DNA of 64,000 nucleotides from NCBI RefSeq assembly GCF_001426745.1, contig NZ_LMFI01000001.1, forward strand, positions 1,509,978 through 1,573,977, in the 5' to 3' direction. The notes under the pieces are model-generated. The model was not told the DNA's origin. It did not search any database and saw only the letters and a program-made list of their open reading frames with translations. A program made the translations under genes and the position numbers. Source of the stretch: Nocardioides sp. Root140 (GTDB lineage Bacteria; Actinomycetota; Actinomycetes; Propionibacteriales; Nocardioidaceae). Below are positions 1 through 11,076 of the stretch, one piece after another; position 1 is the first letter of the stretch, and each line of letters begins with the position of its first letter.

Positions 1-1426
1 TGGCCTCCGCGGCCTTCACGTCGACCGGGTCGATCGCGGGTGGTGCGCTGGCCGTCGAGACGGCGTACGCCGCAGCGCTCTCGCCGGCGCGCCGGCCGAA
101 GACCAGCAGGTCGGAGAGCGAGTTGCCGCCGAGCCGGTTCGACCCGTGCATGCCACCGGAGCACTCGCCCACGGCGTACAGGCCGGTGACGGCGCTCAGC
201 TCGGTGTCGGCGTCGACCTCCACACCGCCCATCACGTAGTGGCAGGTGGGCCCGATCTCCATCGGCTCTGCCGTGATGTCGACGTCGGCCAGCTCCTTGA
301 ACTGGTGGTACATCGACGGGAGCCGGCGGCGGATGAACTCAGGGCTGCGCCGCGACGCGATGTCGAGGTAGATGCCACCGTGCGGGGTGCCGCGGCCGGC
401 CTTGATCTCGGAGTTGATCGCGCGGGCCACCTCGTCGCGTGGCAGGAGCTCGGGTGGGCGCCGGTTGTTCTTCTTGTCGTCGTACCAGCGATCGGCCTCC
501 TCGATCGTGTCGGCCGTCTCCGCCCTGAAGAACTCGGGGATGTAGTCGAACATGAAGCGGGTGCCCTCGGAGTTCTTGAGGATGCCGCCGTCGCCGCGGA
601 CCGACTCGGTGACCAGCAGGCCCTTCACCGACGGCGGCCAGACCATGCCGGTCGGGTGGAACTGCACGAACTCCATGTTGATCAGGCTGGCGCCGGCCCG
701 CAGCGCCAGGGCGTGGCCGTCGCCGGTGTACTCCCAGGAGTTCGAGGTGACCTTGAACGACTTGCCGATGCCCCCGGTCGCGAGGACCACGCTGGGTGCC
801 TCGAAGGTGACGAAGCGGCCGGTCTCGCGCCAGTAGCCGAAGGCCCCGGCGACCCGGTCGCCGTCCTTGAGGATGTCGGTGACGGTGCACTCCATGAACA
901 CCTCGATGCCGAGGGCCACCGCTCGCTGCTGGAGGGTGCGGATCATCTCGAGGCCGGTGCGGTCCCCGACGTGCGCCAGGCGCGCGTACTTGTGGCCGCC
1001 GAAGTCGCGCTGGGAGATCAGCCCGTCGTCGGTGCGGTCGAAGAGTGCGCCCCAGTCCTCGAGCTCCATCACCCGCTCGGGTGCCTCCTGCGCGTGCAGC
1101 TGGGCCATCCGCCAGTTGTTGAGCATCTTGCCGCCGCGCATGGTGTCGCGGAAGTGCACCTGCCAGTTGTCGTCGGGGTAGACGTTGCCCATCGACGCGG
1201 CGATGCCGCCCTCGGCCATCACGGTGTGGGCCTTGCCGAGCAGCGACTTGCACACGATCGCCACCCTGGCGCCGGCGTCGTGGGCCGCGATGGCCGCCCG
1301 CAGCCCGGCGCCGCCCGCGCCGAGCACCACCACGTCGAAGGTGTGGTGCTCCATCCCCCCTCGGGAACTGCCCGACATCTCGTTGCCGGTCATCGGGTGC
1401 CGCGTTCCCTCGTGTGCCGAGCCCAT
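1..1426 (-). CDS. sdhA: Succinate dehydrogenase flavoprotein subunit, Sdh1 type (3' part beyond window)
   Basis: Oxidises succinate to fumarate with covalently bound FAD and passes electrons to an iron-sulfur subunit on the inner face of the membrane. The N-terminus has the dinucleotide fold VVVLGAGGAGLRAA and the flavinylation motif AHTVMAEGG, followed by SQRDFGGHKYARLAHVGDR, which closely resembles mycobacterial Rv0248c as I remember it. The start overlaps the stop of the upstream membrane-anchor gene (TGATG), with GAGG about eight bases before it inside the anchor gene, so the two are translationally coupled. The gene runs off the left edge; the iron-sulfur subunit is expected further left. 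Later in-frame starts exist at 1393 and 1354. Confidence 0.93.
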   Translation of the reverse strand, partial: MGSAHEGTRHPMTGNEMSGSSRGGMEHHTFDVVVLGAGGAGLRAAIAAHDAGARVAIVCKSLLGKAHTVMAEGGIAASMGNVYPDDNWQVHFRDTMRGGKMLNNWRMAQLHAQEAPERVMELEDWGALFDRTDDGLISQRDFGGHKYARLAHVGDRTGLEMIRTLQQRAVALGIEVFMECTVTDILKDGDRVAGAFGYWRETGRFVTFEAPSVVLATGGIGKSFKVTSNSWEYTGDGHALALRAGASLINMEFVQFHPTGMVWPPSVKGLLVTESVRGDGGILKNSEGTRFMFDYIPEFFRAETADTIEEADRWYDDKKNNRRPPELLPRDEVARAINSEIKAGRGTPHGGIYLDIASRRSPEFIRRRLPSMYHQFKELADVDITAEPMEIGPTCHYVMGGVEVDADTELSAVTGLYAVGECSGGMHGSNRLGGNSLSDLLVFGRRAGESAAAYAVSTASAPPAIDPVDVKAAEA

Positions 1427-2220
1427 CAGAAGAACCTCACGTCGTCGATCGTCCCGGTCGCCAGCAGGTAGACGTAGAGGTCCACCAGCGCGACCGAGAA
1501 GAGGGAGTACCACGCGAACTTCGCGTGACTGCCGTTCAACCGGGACACCCAGGTCCACAGCTTGTAGCGCACCGGATGCTTCGAGAAATGTCTCAACCGG
1601 CCGCCGACCGCGTGGCGGCACGAGTGGCACGACAGGGTGTAGAGCCAGATCAGCGCGACGTTCACGATCATCAGCAGGGTGCCGAGGCCCATGTGGCCCC
1701 ACTCGTGGTCCTCGTTGCGGAACGCGAGCACCGTGTCGTAGGTGAGGACGACGGCGACCACCATGGCGGCGTACCAGAACCAACGGTGCAGGTTGTTGAG
1801 GATCAGCGGCAGCCGGGTCTCGCCGGAGTAGGACTTGTGCGGCTCGGCGACGGCGCACGCGGGCGGCGAGAGCCAGAACGCCCGGTAGTAGGCCTTGCGG
1901 TAGTAGTAGCAGGTCATCCGGAAGCCGAGCGGGAAGATCAGGATGATCAGGGCGGCCGAGAGCGGGAACGCCCGGAACGGCTGGCCGAAGTCGGACGCAC
2001 CGTCGACGCAGTCACCCAGGCAGGGAGAGTAGAACGGCGAGAGGTACGGCGAGGCGTAGTAGTCGGAGCCCATGAACGCCCGCCAGGTGGCGTAGATGAC
2101 GAACGCGGTGAACACGATGAACGTGGCCAGCGGGGCGAGCCACCATCTGTCCTCGCGCAGTGTCTTCTCTTCGATACGCGCCCTGGTGGGCCCAGTCACC
2201 CCTGCGTCGGTCGACGCCAT
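1426..2220 (-). CDS. Succinate dehydrogenase membrane anchor, Rv0249c-like
   Basis: About 264 residues with five or so hydrophobic segments and several membrane-flanking histidines (NNLHRWFWY, LSCHSCRHAVGG). It is likely the heme and quinone-binding anchor of the Sdh1-type complex. The start at 2220 is chosen because a strong GGAGG lies five bases upstream; an ATG at 2238 is in frame but has no good ribosome site. It is first in a leftward operon with the flavoprotein. The family assignment rests on similarity to the Rv0249c type of single long anchor protein plus operon position; this type is less well described than classical SdhC/SdhD. Confidence 0.85.
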   Translation of the reverse strand: MASTDAGVTGPTRARIEEKTLREDRWWLAPLATFIVFTAFVIYATWRAFMGSDYYASPYLSPFYSPCLGDCVDGASDFGQPFRAFPLSAALIILIFPLGFRMTCYYYRKAYYRAFWLSPPACAVAEPHKSYSGETRLPLILNNLHRWFWYAAMVVAVVLTYDTVLAFRNEDHEWGHMGLGTLLMIVNVALIWLYTLSCHSCRHAVGGRLRHFSKHPVRYKLWTWVSRLNGSHAKFAWYSLFSVALVDLYVYLLATGTIDDVRFF

Positions 2221-2403
2221 CGCCACCTCCGAGTTCATGTTCTGAATGACCATGGCAGGAAGTCGCGTCGAGTGGAAGGGGCCGCGCGCAAAGAACGAAC
2301 CGACCCGGCAAAAGTTCCAACCCACGAGTAACGGGGGGAATCTCACACCCGGTTAGGGCGGCCTCAACTCCCATGGCCCGATCTGGAGCGGTACCGTGCC
2401 ACC

Positions 2404-3105
2404 GTGGCAATCCCGACTCTAGTAAAAGGCAGCCGGTCGACGCGATCGACGATCGCACTGAAGCTCCTGATGGCCGTCACCGGCCTGGTCTTCATCGGCT
2501 ACGTGCTGCTGCACATGTACGGCAACCTCAAGGTCTTCGCCGGCCAGGAAGCCTTTGACGAGTACGCGCACCACTTGCGGACCTTCGGGGAGCCGATGCT
2601 CCCGCACGAGGGACTGCTGTGGATCATCCGCGCAGTACTCCTGCTGTCGATCATCGGCCACGCCTACGCGGCCTTCACGCTCTGGGGCCGTGCCAACAGG
2701 GCGCGCACCCAGAAGTACGTCGTGAAGAAGGCCGTCGCAGCGACGCTCAGCTCGAAGATGATGCGTTGGGGCGGGGTGACGCTGCTGCTGTTCGTGATCT
2801 TCCACCTGCTGCACTTCACGACCCGCACCATCAACGTCAACGGCGACAAGGACTCGCCGTACGAGCGCGTGGTGAGCTCGTTCCAGCCCGAGATGTGGTG
2901 GGTCACCGTGATCTACCTGCTCGCCATGGGCGCCCTGGCCATGCACCTGCGCCACGGCGTGTGGAGTGCCTGCCAGACCCTCGGCCTGACCAACAACGCC
3001 AAGAGCCGTGCCCGCGCGAACTTCGCCGGTGTATTCCTCGCAGTGGTGATCGCCGGCGGCTTCGCCCTGGTGCCGCTGTCCATCCTCCTCGGCATCGTCG
3101 ACTAA
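2404..3105 (+). CDS. sdhC: Succinate dehydrogenase cytochrome b558 subunit
   Basis: Single-polypeptide diheme membrane anchor (b558 family, about 233 residues) that binds heme b and quinone for the complex encoded downstream. Five membrane segments are visible, with the histidines expected for two hemes: LLHMYGN near residue 37, IGHAYAAF, FHLLHFTT and MHLRHGVW. It starts with GTG. The flavoprotein gene follows 15 bases after the stop and the iron-sulfur gene overlaps that, so this is an sdhCAB operon. It is divergent from a second, unrelated sdh operon, leaving about 180 bases for both promoters. Confidence 0.95.
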   Translation: MAIPTLVKGSRSTRSTIALKLLMAVTGLVFIGYVLLHMYGNLKVFAGQEAFDEYAHHLRTFGEPMLPHEGLLWIIRAVLLLSIIGHAYAAFTLWGRANRARTQKYVVKKAVAATLSSKMMRWGGVTLLLFVIFHLLHFTTRTINVNGDKDSPYERVVSSFQPEMWWVTVIYLLAMGALAMHLRHGVWSACQTLGLTNNAKSRARANFAGVFLAVVIAGGFALVPLSILLGIVD

Positions 3106-3120
3106 GGACTGATCGCACAA

Positions 3121-5171
<2,051 letters not shown>

Positions 5172-5175
<4 letters not shown>

Positions 5176-5945
5176 GCGCGCCAGACGGAACGAAGACCGG
5201 TATGAAGCTGACCCTGAACATCTGGCGCCAGCCCGACGCCACGTCCCCCGGCAAGATGCACACCTATCAGGTCGAGGACGTCTCGGAGGACATGTCGTTC
5301 CTCGAGATGCTCGACGTGCTCAACGAGCAGCTCAACGCTGCCGGCGAGGACCCGGTCGCGTTCGACTCGGACTGTCGCGAGGGCATCTGCGGCATGTGTG
5401 GCCTGATGATCAACGGCCAGGCGCACGGACCCGTCACCACCACGACCTGCCAGCTGCACATGCGGTCGTTCAAGGACGGCGAGACGATCACCATCGAGCC
5501 GTGGCGTGCCGACGCGTTCCCGGTGCTCAAGGACCTCGTCGTCGACCGTGGCGCGTTCGACCGGATCATCCAGCAGGGTGGCTACATCTCGGTGAACACG
5601 GGTTCCGCACCCGAGGCGCACTCGGTCCAGGTGCCCAAGGAGGACGCGGACCGCGCGTTCGACATGGCCACCTGCATCGGCTGTGGCGCCTGCGTGGCCG
5701 CGTGCCCGAACGGCTCGGCCTCCCTGTTCATGGGTGCCAAGATCACCCACCTCGGCCAGCTCCCCCAGGGCCAGGCCGAGCGCGACAAGCGCGTCGTGAA
5801 CATGGTCGCCCAGCACGACCACGAGGGCTTCGGTGGCTGCACCAACATCGGTGAGTGCACGTCGGCCTGCCCCAAGGAGATCCCGCTCGACGTGATCTCC
5901 CAGCTCAACAAGGACCTGCGCACCGCGATGAAGCACGGTCGCTGA
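5172..5945 (+). CDS. sdhB: Succinate dehydrogenase iron-sulfur subunit
   Basis: Electron-transfer subunit of 257 residues that links the flavoprotein to the cytochrome b anchor. A [2Fe-2S] ferredoxin motif ([10 protein letters not shown]) lies in the first half, and two cysteine clusters for [4Fe-4S]/[3Fe-4S] centres ([12 protein letters not shown] and [14 protein letters not shown]) in the second. The chosen start is the GTG of the GTGA overlap with sdhA, with GGAG six bases upstream; an ATG ten codons later (5202) is the alternative. Last gene of the operon, followed by a strong hairpin. Confidence 0.96.
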
Positions 5946-5965
5946 GCAGTTCAGCATCGATCAAC

Positions 5966-5995
5966 CAGGGCCATCCGGATCTCCGGATGGCCCTG
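5966..5995 (+). terminator. Intrinsic terminator after sdhCAB
   Basis: Thirteen-base perfect stem with a four-base loop, starting 20 bases after the sdhB stop and followed by a T-rich stretch. Confidence 0.85.
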
Positions 5996-5998
5996 TGT

Positions 5999-6040
5999 TG
6001 TCTACGGGCTCCGTGCTGTCTACGGGCCTTGTGCTGTCTG
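5999..6040 (+). repeat. 18-bp short tandem repeat in sdh 3' region
   Basis: Two full units of TGTCTACGGG plus eight bases and the beginning of a third, at exact 18-base spacing, immediately after the sdh terminator. No reading frame or known role. The rest of the roughly 300-base gap (5946-6245) holds the terminator, this repeat and the palindromic element at 6089. Confidence 0.6.
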
Positions 6041-6088
6041 CCTGTTCGCGGGCCACTCGCGCGCGAGGGCATGCCGGTCTCCTACTAC

Positions 6089-6150
6089 GTCTGCCGGGCC
6101 GATTGGCTCCTTCTGTCATGCGTAGTTGAGGCCAATCGGCCCATCAGACC
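6089..6150. repeat. Palindromic dispersed element, copy 1
   Basis: The outer arms GTCTGCCGGGCCGATTGGC and GCCAATCGGCCCATCAGAC are inverted repeats with one or two mismatches, enclosing a variable loop that begins TCCTTCTG. A second copy with the same arms and overall length lies at 22651-22712. Both are intergenic. It resembles a REP/MITE-type element or a structured RNA; no gene is inside. Confidence 0.75.
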
Positions 6151-6245
6151 GAGTGCACGCCCGACTGCTCCGGGGCCGAGCAGACCGCCGGCGCCGGTGT
6201 CGGTGTCGGTGTGGCTGTCGGTGGCCATGCCTAGCGTGTCGGGCC

Positions 6246-6893
6246 ATGACAGCAGACGACGACTCGGCAACACCCCACGCATCCGAAAAAGCTTCAGATT
6301 CCGATGCCGTGATGATCAGCGAGCGGGAAGCAACGACGATGCTGGGTGCACTCGGCCTCGCCCGGGAGCCGGCCCGGCGCGCCCTCAAGGCCGGTCTGGC
6401 AGGAGACGCCCTGCGACTGCGGGGAAGCCTGCTCTATCGCGCTGCGGCCGTTCAGGCGCTCGTGCGGCCGCCCGTCCCCGAGTCCGCGCTACCGGCGGAG
6501 CTGCAGCAGGGATGCTTCGTCGCCCGCATCGACCCGTCGCGTGTTTCCGGACTCGTCACGGACTCCGAACGACGGGCGGCAGTCTGTGATGGGTGGCGGG
6601 TCTCTGCCATCACCCGGCTCTTCTTCCGGCTGCGCGCACAGCGTGTGGACCCGATGCCGTTCCTCGCCACGGTGAGTGGCTTCGTCGTGGTCGGAGGACT
6701 GGTCACGGCGGCCGTTCCGCACCGTGACGTGGCCGGAGCCGAGAGGACCCGGTTCTCCCTGGACCCACCGGGTCCGTGGTACCCCAGCCTGCACGGGCGG
6801 CTCGTCCCCACGCCCCCTGGCGGGCCATGGACGTTGATCCCTACGGCCGCAGGAGCCCTTCCCTGGCTCGGGTCGTCCCTGCCCGCCGGCTGA
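6246..6893 (+). CDS. Hypothetical protein with HTH-like N-terminus
   Basis: I do not recognise the family. The 215-residue product has a low-complexity start, then ISEREATTMLGALG...RALKAGLAGDALRLRGSLLYR, which has the look of an excisionase/MerR-like winged helix that senses or binds DNA. A moderately hydrophobic segment (FLATVSGFVVVGGLVTAAVP) sits in the C-terminal half and the tail is proline-rich. Codon third positions are G/C-biased, supporting coding, but the ribosome site is weak and the start is uncertain. It stands alone between the sdh operon and a leftward membrane-protein gene. Confidence 0.55.
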   Translation: MTADDDSATPHASEKASDSDAVMISEREATTMLGALGLAREPARRALKAGLAGDALRLRGSLLYRAAAVQALVRPPVPESALPAELQQGCFVARIDPSRVSGLVTDSERRAAVCDGWRVSAITRLFFRLRAQRVDPMPFLATVSGFVVVGGLVTAAVPHRDVAGAERTRFSLDPPGPWYPSLHGRLVPTPPGGPWTLIPTAAGALPWLGSSLPAG

Positions 6894-6952
6894 GCAACCT
6901 CGGGAGGCGGTGAGGGCGGCGGGGGTCGTGGGGCCGCGGGGGATCTGACGAC

Positions 6953-8011
6953 TCAGCCCCGCTTGCGACGCACCACACCGATCACGGCGAGCATGGATCC
7001 CGCACCGGCGGCGAAGGCGGCCTTGGGACTGCGCACGAAGGACCTGGACCCGGTGGGTACGACGAACTGCCCGATGGGTCCCTCGGCCGCAGCCTCGATG
7101 GCCTCCTGCTCGCGGGCCTGGGCCTCCCTGATGGTCCGCGCTGCCGTCGAGGTGTAGGCCCAGGCGGCGGCGTACATGACGACTCGCGAGAAGTAGTTGA
7201 TCCAGACCACCAGGATCAGCGCGATCCCGAACGCCTGGAACGCCGGCTGCGACTTGGTCGAGGCGATCAGGAACGTCGAGAGCTGCTTGAGCACCTCGAA
7301 CCCGAGCGCACCGAGCAGGGCCCCGGACCACAGCGAGGGGCGCGGGACCTCCGGGTCCGCGAGCAGCTTGAAGATCGCGAAGAACAGCACCATGCTCGCG
7401 CCCACCCCGACCGCCACCGAGATCACCTGCAGCAACGGCGCGAGGCCGACACCGAGACCCACCAGATCCAGCAACTCCCTGGAGAACCGGGCGATCACAC
7501 TCGAGACCGCCACGCTGAGGATCATCACCAGGCCGATCAGGGCGAGCGAGACGAGGTCGCGGAGCTTGCCGACGACGAAGTTCGGCTGTTCTCGCTGCGG
7601 CGTCTCGAACATCACCAACAGTGCCTCACGCATGCCGGACAACCAGCCGAGTCCGGCGTACAGCACACCGGCCAGACCGATCAGCCCGACGGCACCGGCC
7701 GAGTCCTGGATCGCCTTCAGCGAGATCTGGCCGTCGGCGTTGCCGATCATGCCGGGCAGCACACCGGTCAGGGCGTCGGTGAGGTTGTCCTGCGCGTCGG
7801 GGTAGACCTTCGCGACGTAGCCGACCACGAAGAACGCCAGGGCCAGGATCGGGAAGAAGGACAGGAACGCGAAGTAGGTCACCGCACCGGCCTGAAGGTT
7901 GCCCTTGACGTTGCCGAAGTGCTCCACCATCCGCATCAGGTGGTCGAAGATCGGACGTCGGGCCCGGAGTCGGGTGATGCGCTCGTCGAGGCGTTCTTTC
8001 AGTGAAGGCAC
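6953..8011 (-). CDS. YihY/BrkB-family inner-membrane protein
   Basis: A 352-residue protein of the YihY/virulence-factor-BrkB family, once mis-annotated as RNase BN. The N-terminal NLQAGAVTYFAFLSFFPILAL segment is the family hallmark, and six membrane helices follow. The C-terminus is a charged cytoplasmic tail. The molecular role is unknown; a transport function is often assumed. It lies four bases downstream of the 2H-phosphoesterase gene and probably shares its transcript. Confidence 0.9.
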   Translation of the reverse strand: MPSLKERLDERITRLRARRPIFDHLMRMVEHFGNVKGNLQAGAVTYFAFLSFFPILALAFFVVGYVAKVYPDAQDNLTDALTGVLPGMIGNADGQISLKAIQDSAGAVGLIGLAGVLYAGLGWLSGMREALLVMFETPQREQPNFVVGKLRDLVSLALIGLVMILSVAVSSVIARFSRELLDLVGLGVGLAPLLQVISVAVGVGASMVLFFAIFKLLADPEVPRPSLWSGALLGALGFEVLKQLSTFLIASTKSQPAFQAFGIALILVVWINYFSRVVMYAAAWAYTSTAARTIREAQAREQEAIEAAAEGPIGQFVVPTGSRSFVRSPKAAFAAGAGSMLAVIGVVRRKRG

Positions 8012-8015
8012 GCGT

Positions 8016-8537
8016 TCAGGCGATCACGGCGGAGCCGCCCAGCGCAAACGATCTGTCCACCTGCCAGCCGATCTTGTCGTCGTGCACGTAGAGATGGAAC
8101 TCGTCCGCGGGGAAGCGGCACTCGAAGCCGGCCAGCTCGGTGAACGCACGATCCAGCGTCTGGTCGTCGAGGTGGTGGGCGATCGTCACGTGCGGGTGGT
8201 AGGGGAACTCGAGCTCGCTGGCCAGCGGGCCACGGCGTACGGCGAACGCCAGCTGCTCGCACGCGGAGATGCCTTCCACGACACCGACGAAGACCACGGG
8301 AGACACCGGACGGAACGACCCGGTCCCGCGCAGGTGCACGGTGAACGGGGCCGCGGACCCGGCCACCGAGCGCAGGTGGTCCTCGACCAGGTCGAGGTCG
8401 TTGCACTCTGTCGGCGGCACCAGCGTGATGTGCGTCGGGATCATCGTGGCCGTGGCGTCGCCGATGGAGGTTCGGTAGTCCTGCAGCTGGGTGGCCCAGG
8501 GCTCCGGGATGGCGATCGCAACACCAATGGTCGACAC
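8016..8537 (-). CDS. 2H phosphoesterase / 2'-5' RNA ligase family protein
   Basis: A 173-residue protein with the two H-x-T/S-x motifs that define the fold: HITL near residue 36 and HVTI near residue 114. Enzymes of this superfamily hydrolyse cyclic phosphodiesters on RNA or small nucleotides; the substrate here is unknown. It is the middle gene of a leftward run: trpS ends nine bases upstream and the YihY-type gene starts four bases downstream. Confidence 0.85.
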   Translation of the reverse strand: MSTIGVAIAIPEPWATQLQDYRTSIGDATATMIPTHITLVPPTECNDLDLVEDHLRSVAGSAAPFTVHLRGTGSFRPVSPVVFVGVVEGISACEQLAFAVRRGPLASELEFPYHPHVTIAHHLDDQTLDRAFTELAGFECRFPADEFHLYVHDDKIGWQVDRSFALGGSAVIA

Positions 8538-8546
8538 GGAACGACC

Positions 8547-9620
<1,074 letters not shown>

Positions 9621-10868
9621 TCAGGACTGCGGCAGTGCCTCGACGTGACCCTCGCGGCGGTGCAGGACGAGCGAGACCACCAGCACGACGAACCCGGCAA
9701 CCGACAGCGCCACACCGACCAGCGCGGGCGAGCGATAGCCCCACCCGGCGGCGATGACCAGGCCGCCGAGCCAGGCGCCCAACGCGTTGGCCACGTTGAG
9801 CGAGGCGTGGTTCATCGCGGCACCGAGGGTCTGGGCGTCACCGGCCACCTCCATCAGCCGCAGCTGCAGGTTGACCACCAGCACCGAGCTGATCGCGGAG
9901 ATCGCGAACGCGAACGGCAGGGCCCACCAGCCGTACGGCGTGACCGCGGCGAACAGCAGCAGCACCACACCCATGCCGAGGGCGGAGCCGAGCAGCGAGC
10001 CGAAGACCGACCAGTCGGCGAGCTCGCCGGCCAGCCAGGTCCCGAACGTCATGCCCAGGCCGAACATCAACAGGAAGATCGGCACCGCCGACTCGCGGAG
10101 CTCCCCCACCTCGGTGATCGTCGGCGAGATGTAGGAGTAGACCGCAAACATGCCGCCGAAGCCGACCGCACCGGCCAGCAGGGTCAGCCAGACCTGGACC
10201 CGGGAGAACGCCGCGAGCTCGCGCCGTCCGCTCGCCCCGGGGTCGGCCGGGATCGAGGGCACCGAGGCCAGGATCATCGAGATCGTCACGACGCCGAGCA
10301 CGGAGACCGCGACGTACGCCGAGCGCCAGCCGAGGTTCTGCCCCATCCAGGTGGCCGCGGGCACCCCGATCACGTTGGCGATCGAGAGTCCGAGCATCAC
10401 CAGGGCAACCGCGCGGCCCTTGCGGCCGGGGGCGGCCAGCTGGGCGGCGACCAGGGAGGCTACTCCGAAGTACGCGCCGTGCGGGAGCCCGGAGAGGAAG
10501 CGGGCCGCGGTCAGCAGCTCGTAGTTGGACGCCAGGGCGCTGAGCCCGTTGCCGATCGCGAAGGCAACCATCAGCGAGACCAGCAGCGCCCGACGCGGCA
10601 GCCTGGCACCGAAGAACGCCAGCAGCGGCGCGCCCACCACGACACCCAGGGCGTACGCCGAGATGACGTGGCCGCTGGTCGGGATGCTGACGTCGACGCC
10701 GTCGGCGATCTGCGGCAGCAGGCCCATCGTGACGAACTCGGTGGTGCCGATCGCGAACCCGCCCATGGCCAGGGCGAGCACGGCCAACCCGAAGTGGGTC
10801 GACGTCTCGGAGGACCGGGTCGGGGTGCGGGGTTCGGCGGCGGGGCGCTCTGTGGCTGGCATGCTCAT
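9621..10868 (-). CDS. MFS transporter, DHA1 (AraJ/Cmx-like) family
   Basis: A 415-residue drug/sugar efflux-type major facilitator with twelve hydrophobic segments. The early GGFAIGTTEFVTMGLLPQIA segment and the ARLPRRALL loop are typical of the DHA1 AraJ/chloramphenicol-efflux branch. Substrate unknown. The start at 10868 is chosen because GGAG lies six bases upstream; an in-frame start seven codons earlier is less well supported. Upstream lies a cluster of dispersed repeats that separates it from the ABC exporter. Confidence 0.9.
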   Translation of the reverse strand: MSMPATERPAAEPRTPTRSSETSTHFGLAVLALAMGGFAIGTTEFVTMGLLPQIADGVDVSIPTSGHVISAYALGVVVGAPLLAFFGARLPRRALLVSLMVAFAIGNGLSALASNYELLTAARFLSGLPHGAYFGVASLVAAQLAAPGRKGRAVALVMLGLSIANVIGVPAATWMGQNLGWRSAYVAVSVLGVVTISMILASVPSIPADPGASGRRELAAFSRVQVWLTLLAGAVGFGGMFAVYSYISPTITEVGELRESAVPIFLLMFGLGMTFGTWLAGELADWSVFGSLLGSALGMGVVLLLFAAVTPYGWWALPFAFAISAISSVLVVNLQLRLMEVAGDAQTLGAAMNHASLNVANALGAWLGGLVIAAGWGYRSPALVGVALSVAGFVVLVVSLVLHRREGHVEALPQS

Positions 10869-10937
10869 CGCATTCTCCAACCGGCTCACGCCGACCGCCT
10901 ATTCCGTGTCGCTGGGCACACACGCCACCACTACCAC

Positions 10938-11075
10938 CGTTGGTTGAGGAGGTCGCGCCAGCGACCGTCTCGAAACCACGCTCAGCCCGCCAAGTGGTTG
11001 ATCGTTGGTTGAGGAGGTCGCCCCAGCGACCGTCTCGAAACCGCCCGTGGTTGAGGTGGCCGTCTCGAAACCACG
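10938..11075. repeat. Cluster of three dispersed GTTGGTTGAGG...GTCTCGAAACC repeats
   Basis: Three near-identical units in direct orientation (about 10938, 11003 and 11047). Each begins CGTTGGTTGAGGAGG or a variant and ends GTCTCGAAACC. The two longer ones contain a six-base hairpin GGTCGC...GCGACC. The same family recurs near 25.5, 40.1, 57.0 and 57.7 kb. It lies between the fused ABC gene and the MFS gene. Confidence 0.85.
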
Positions 11076-11076
11076 C

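Noticed and set aside
6489..7331. A 280-codon minus-strand frame spanning the HTH-like gene and YihY gene
   Set aside because: Overlaps the YihY frame and has low-complexity Arg/Gly content; the plus-strand frame at 6246 has a better protein-like sequence.
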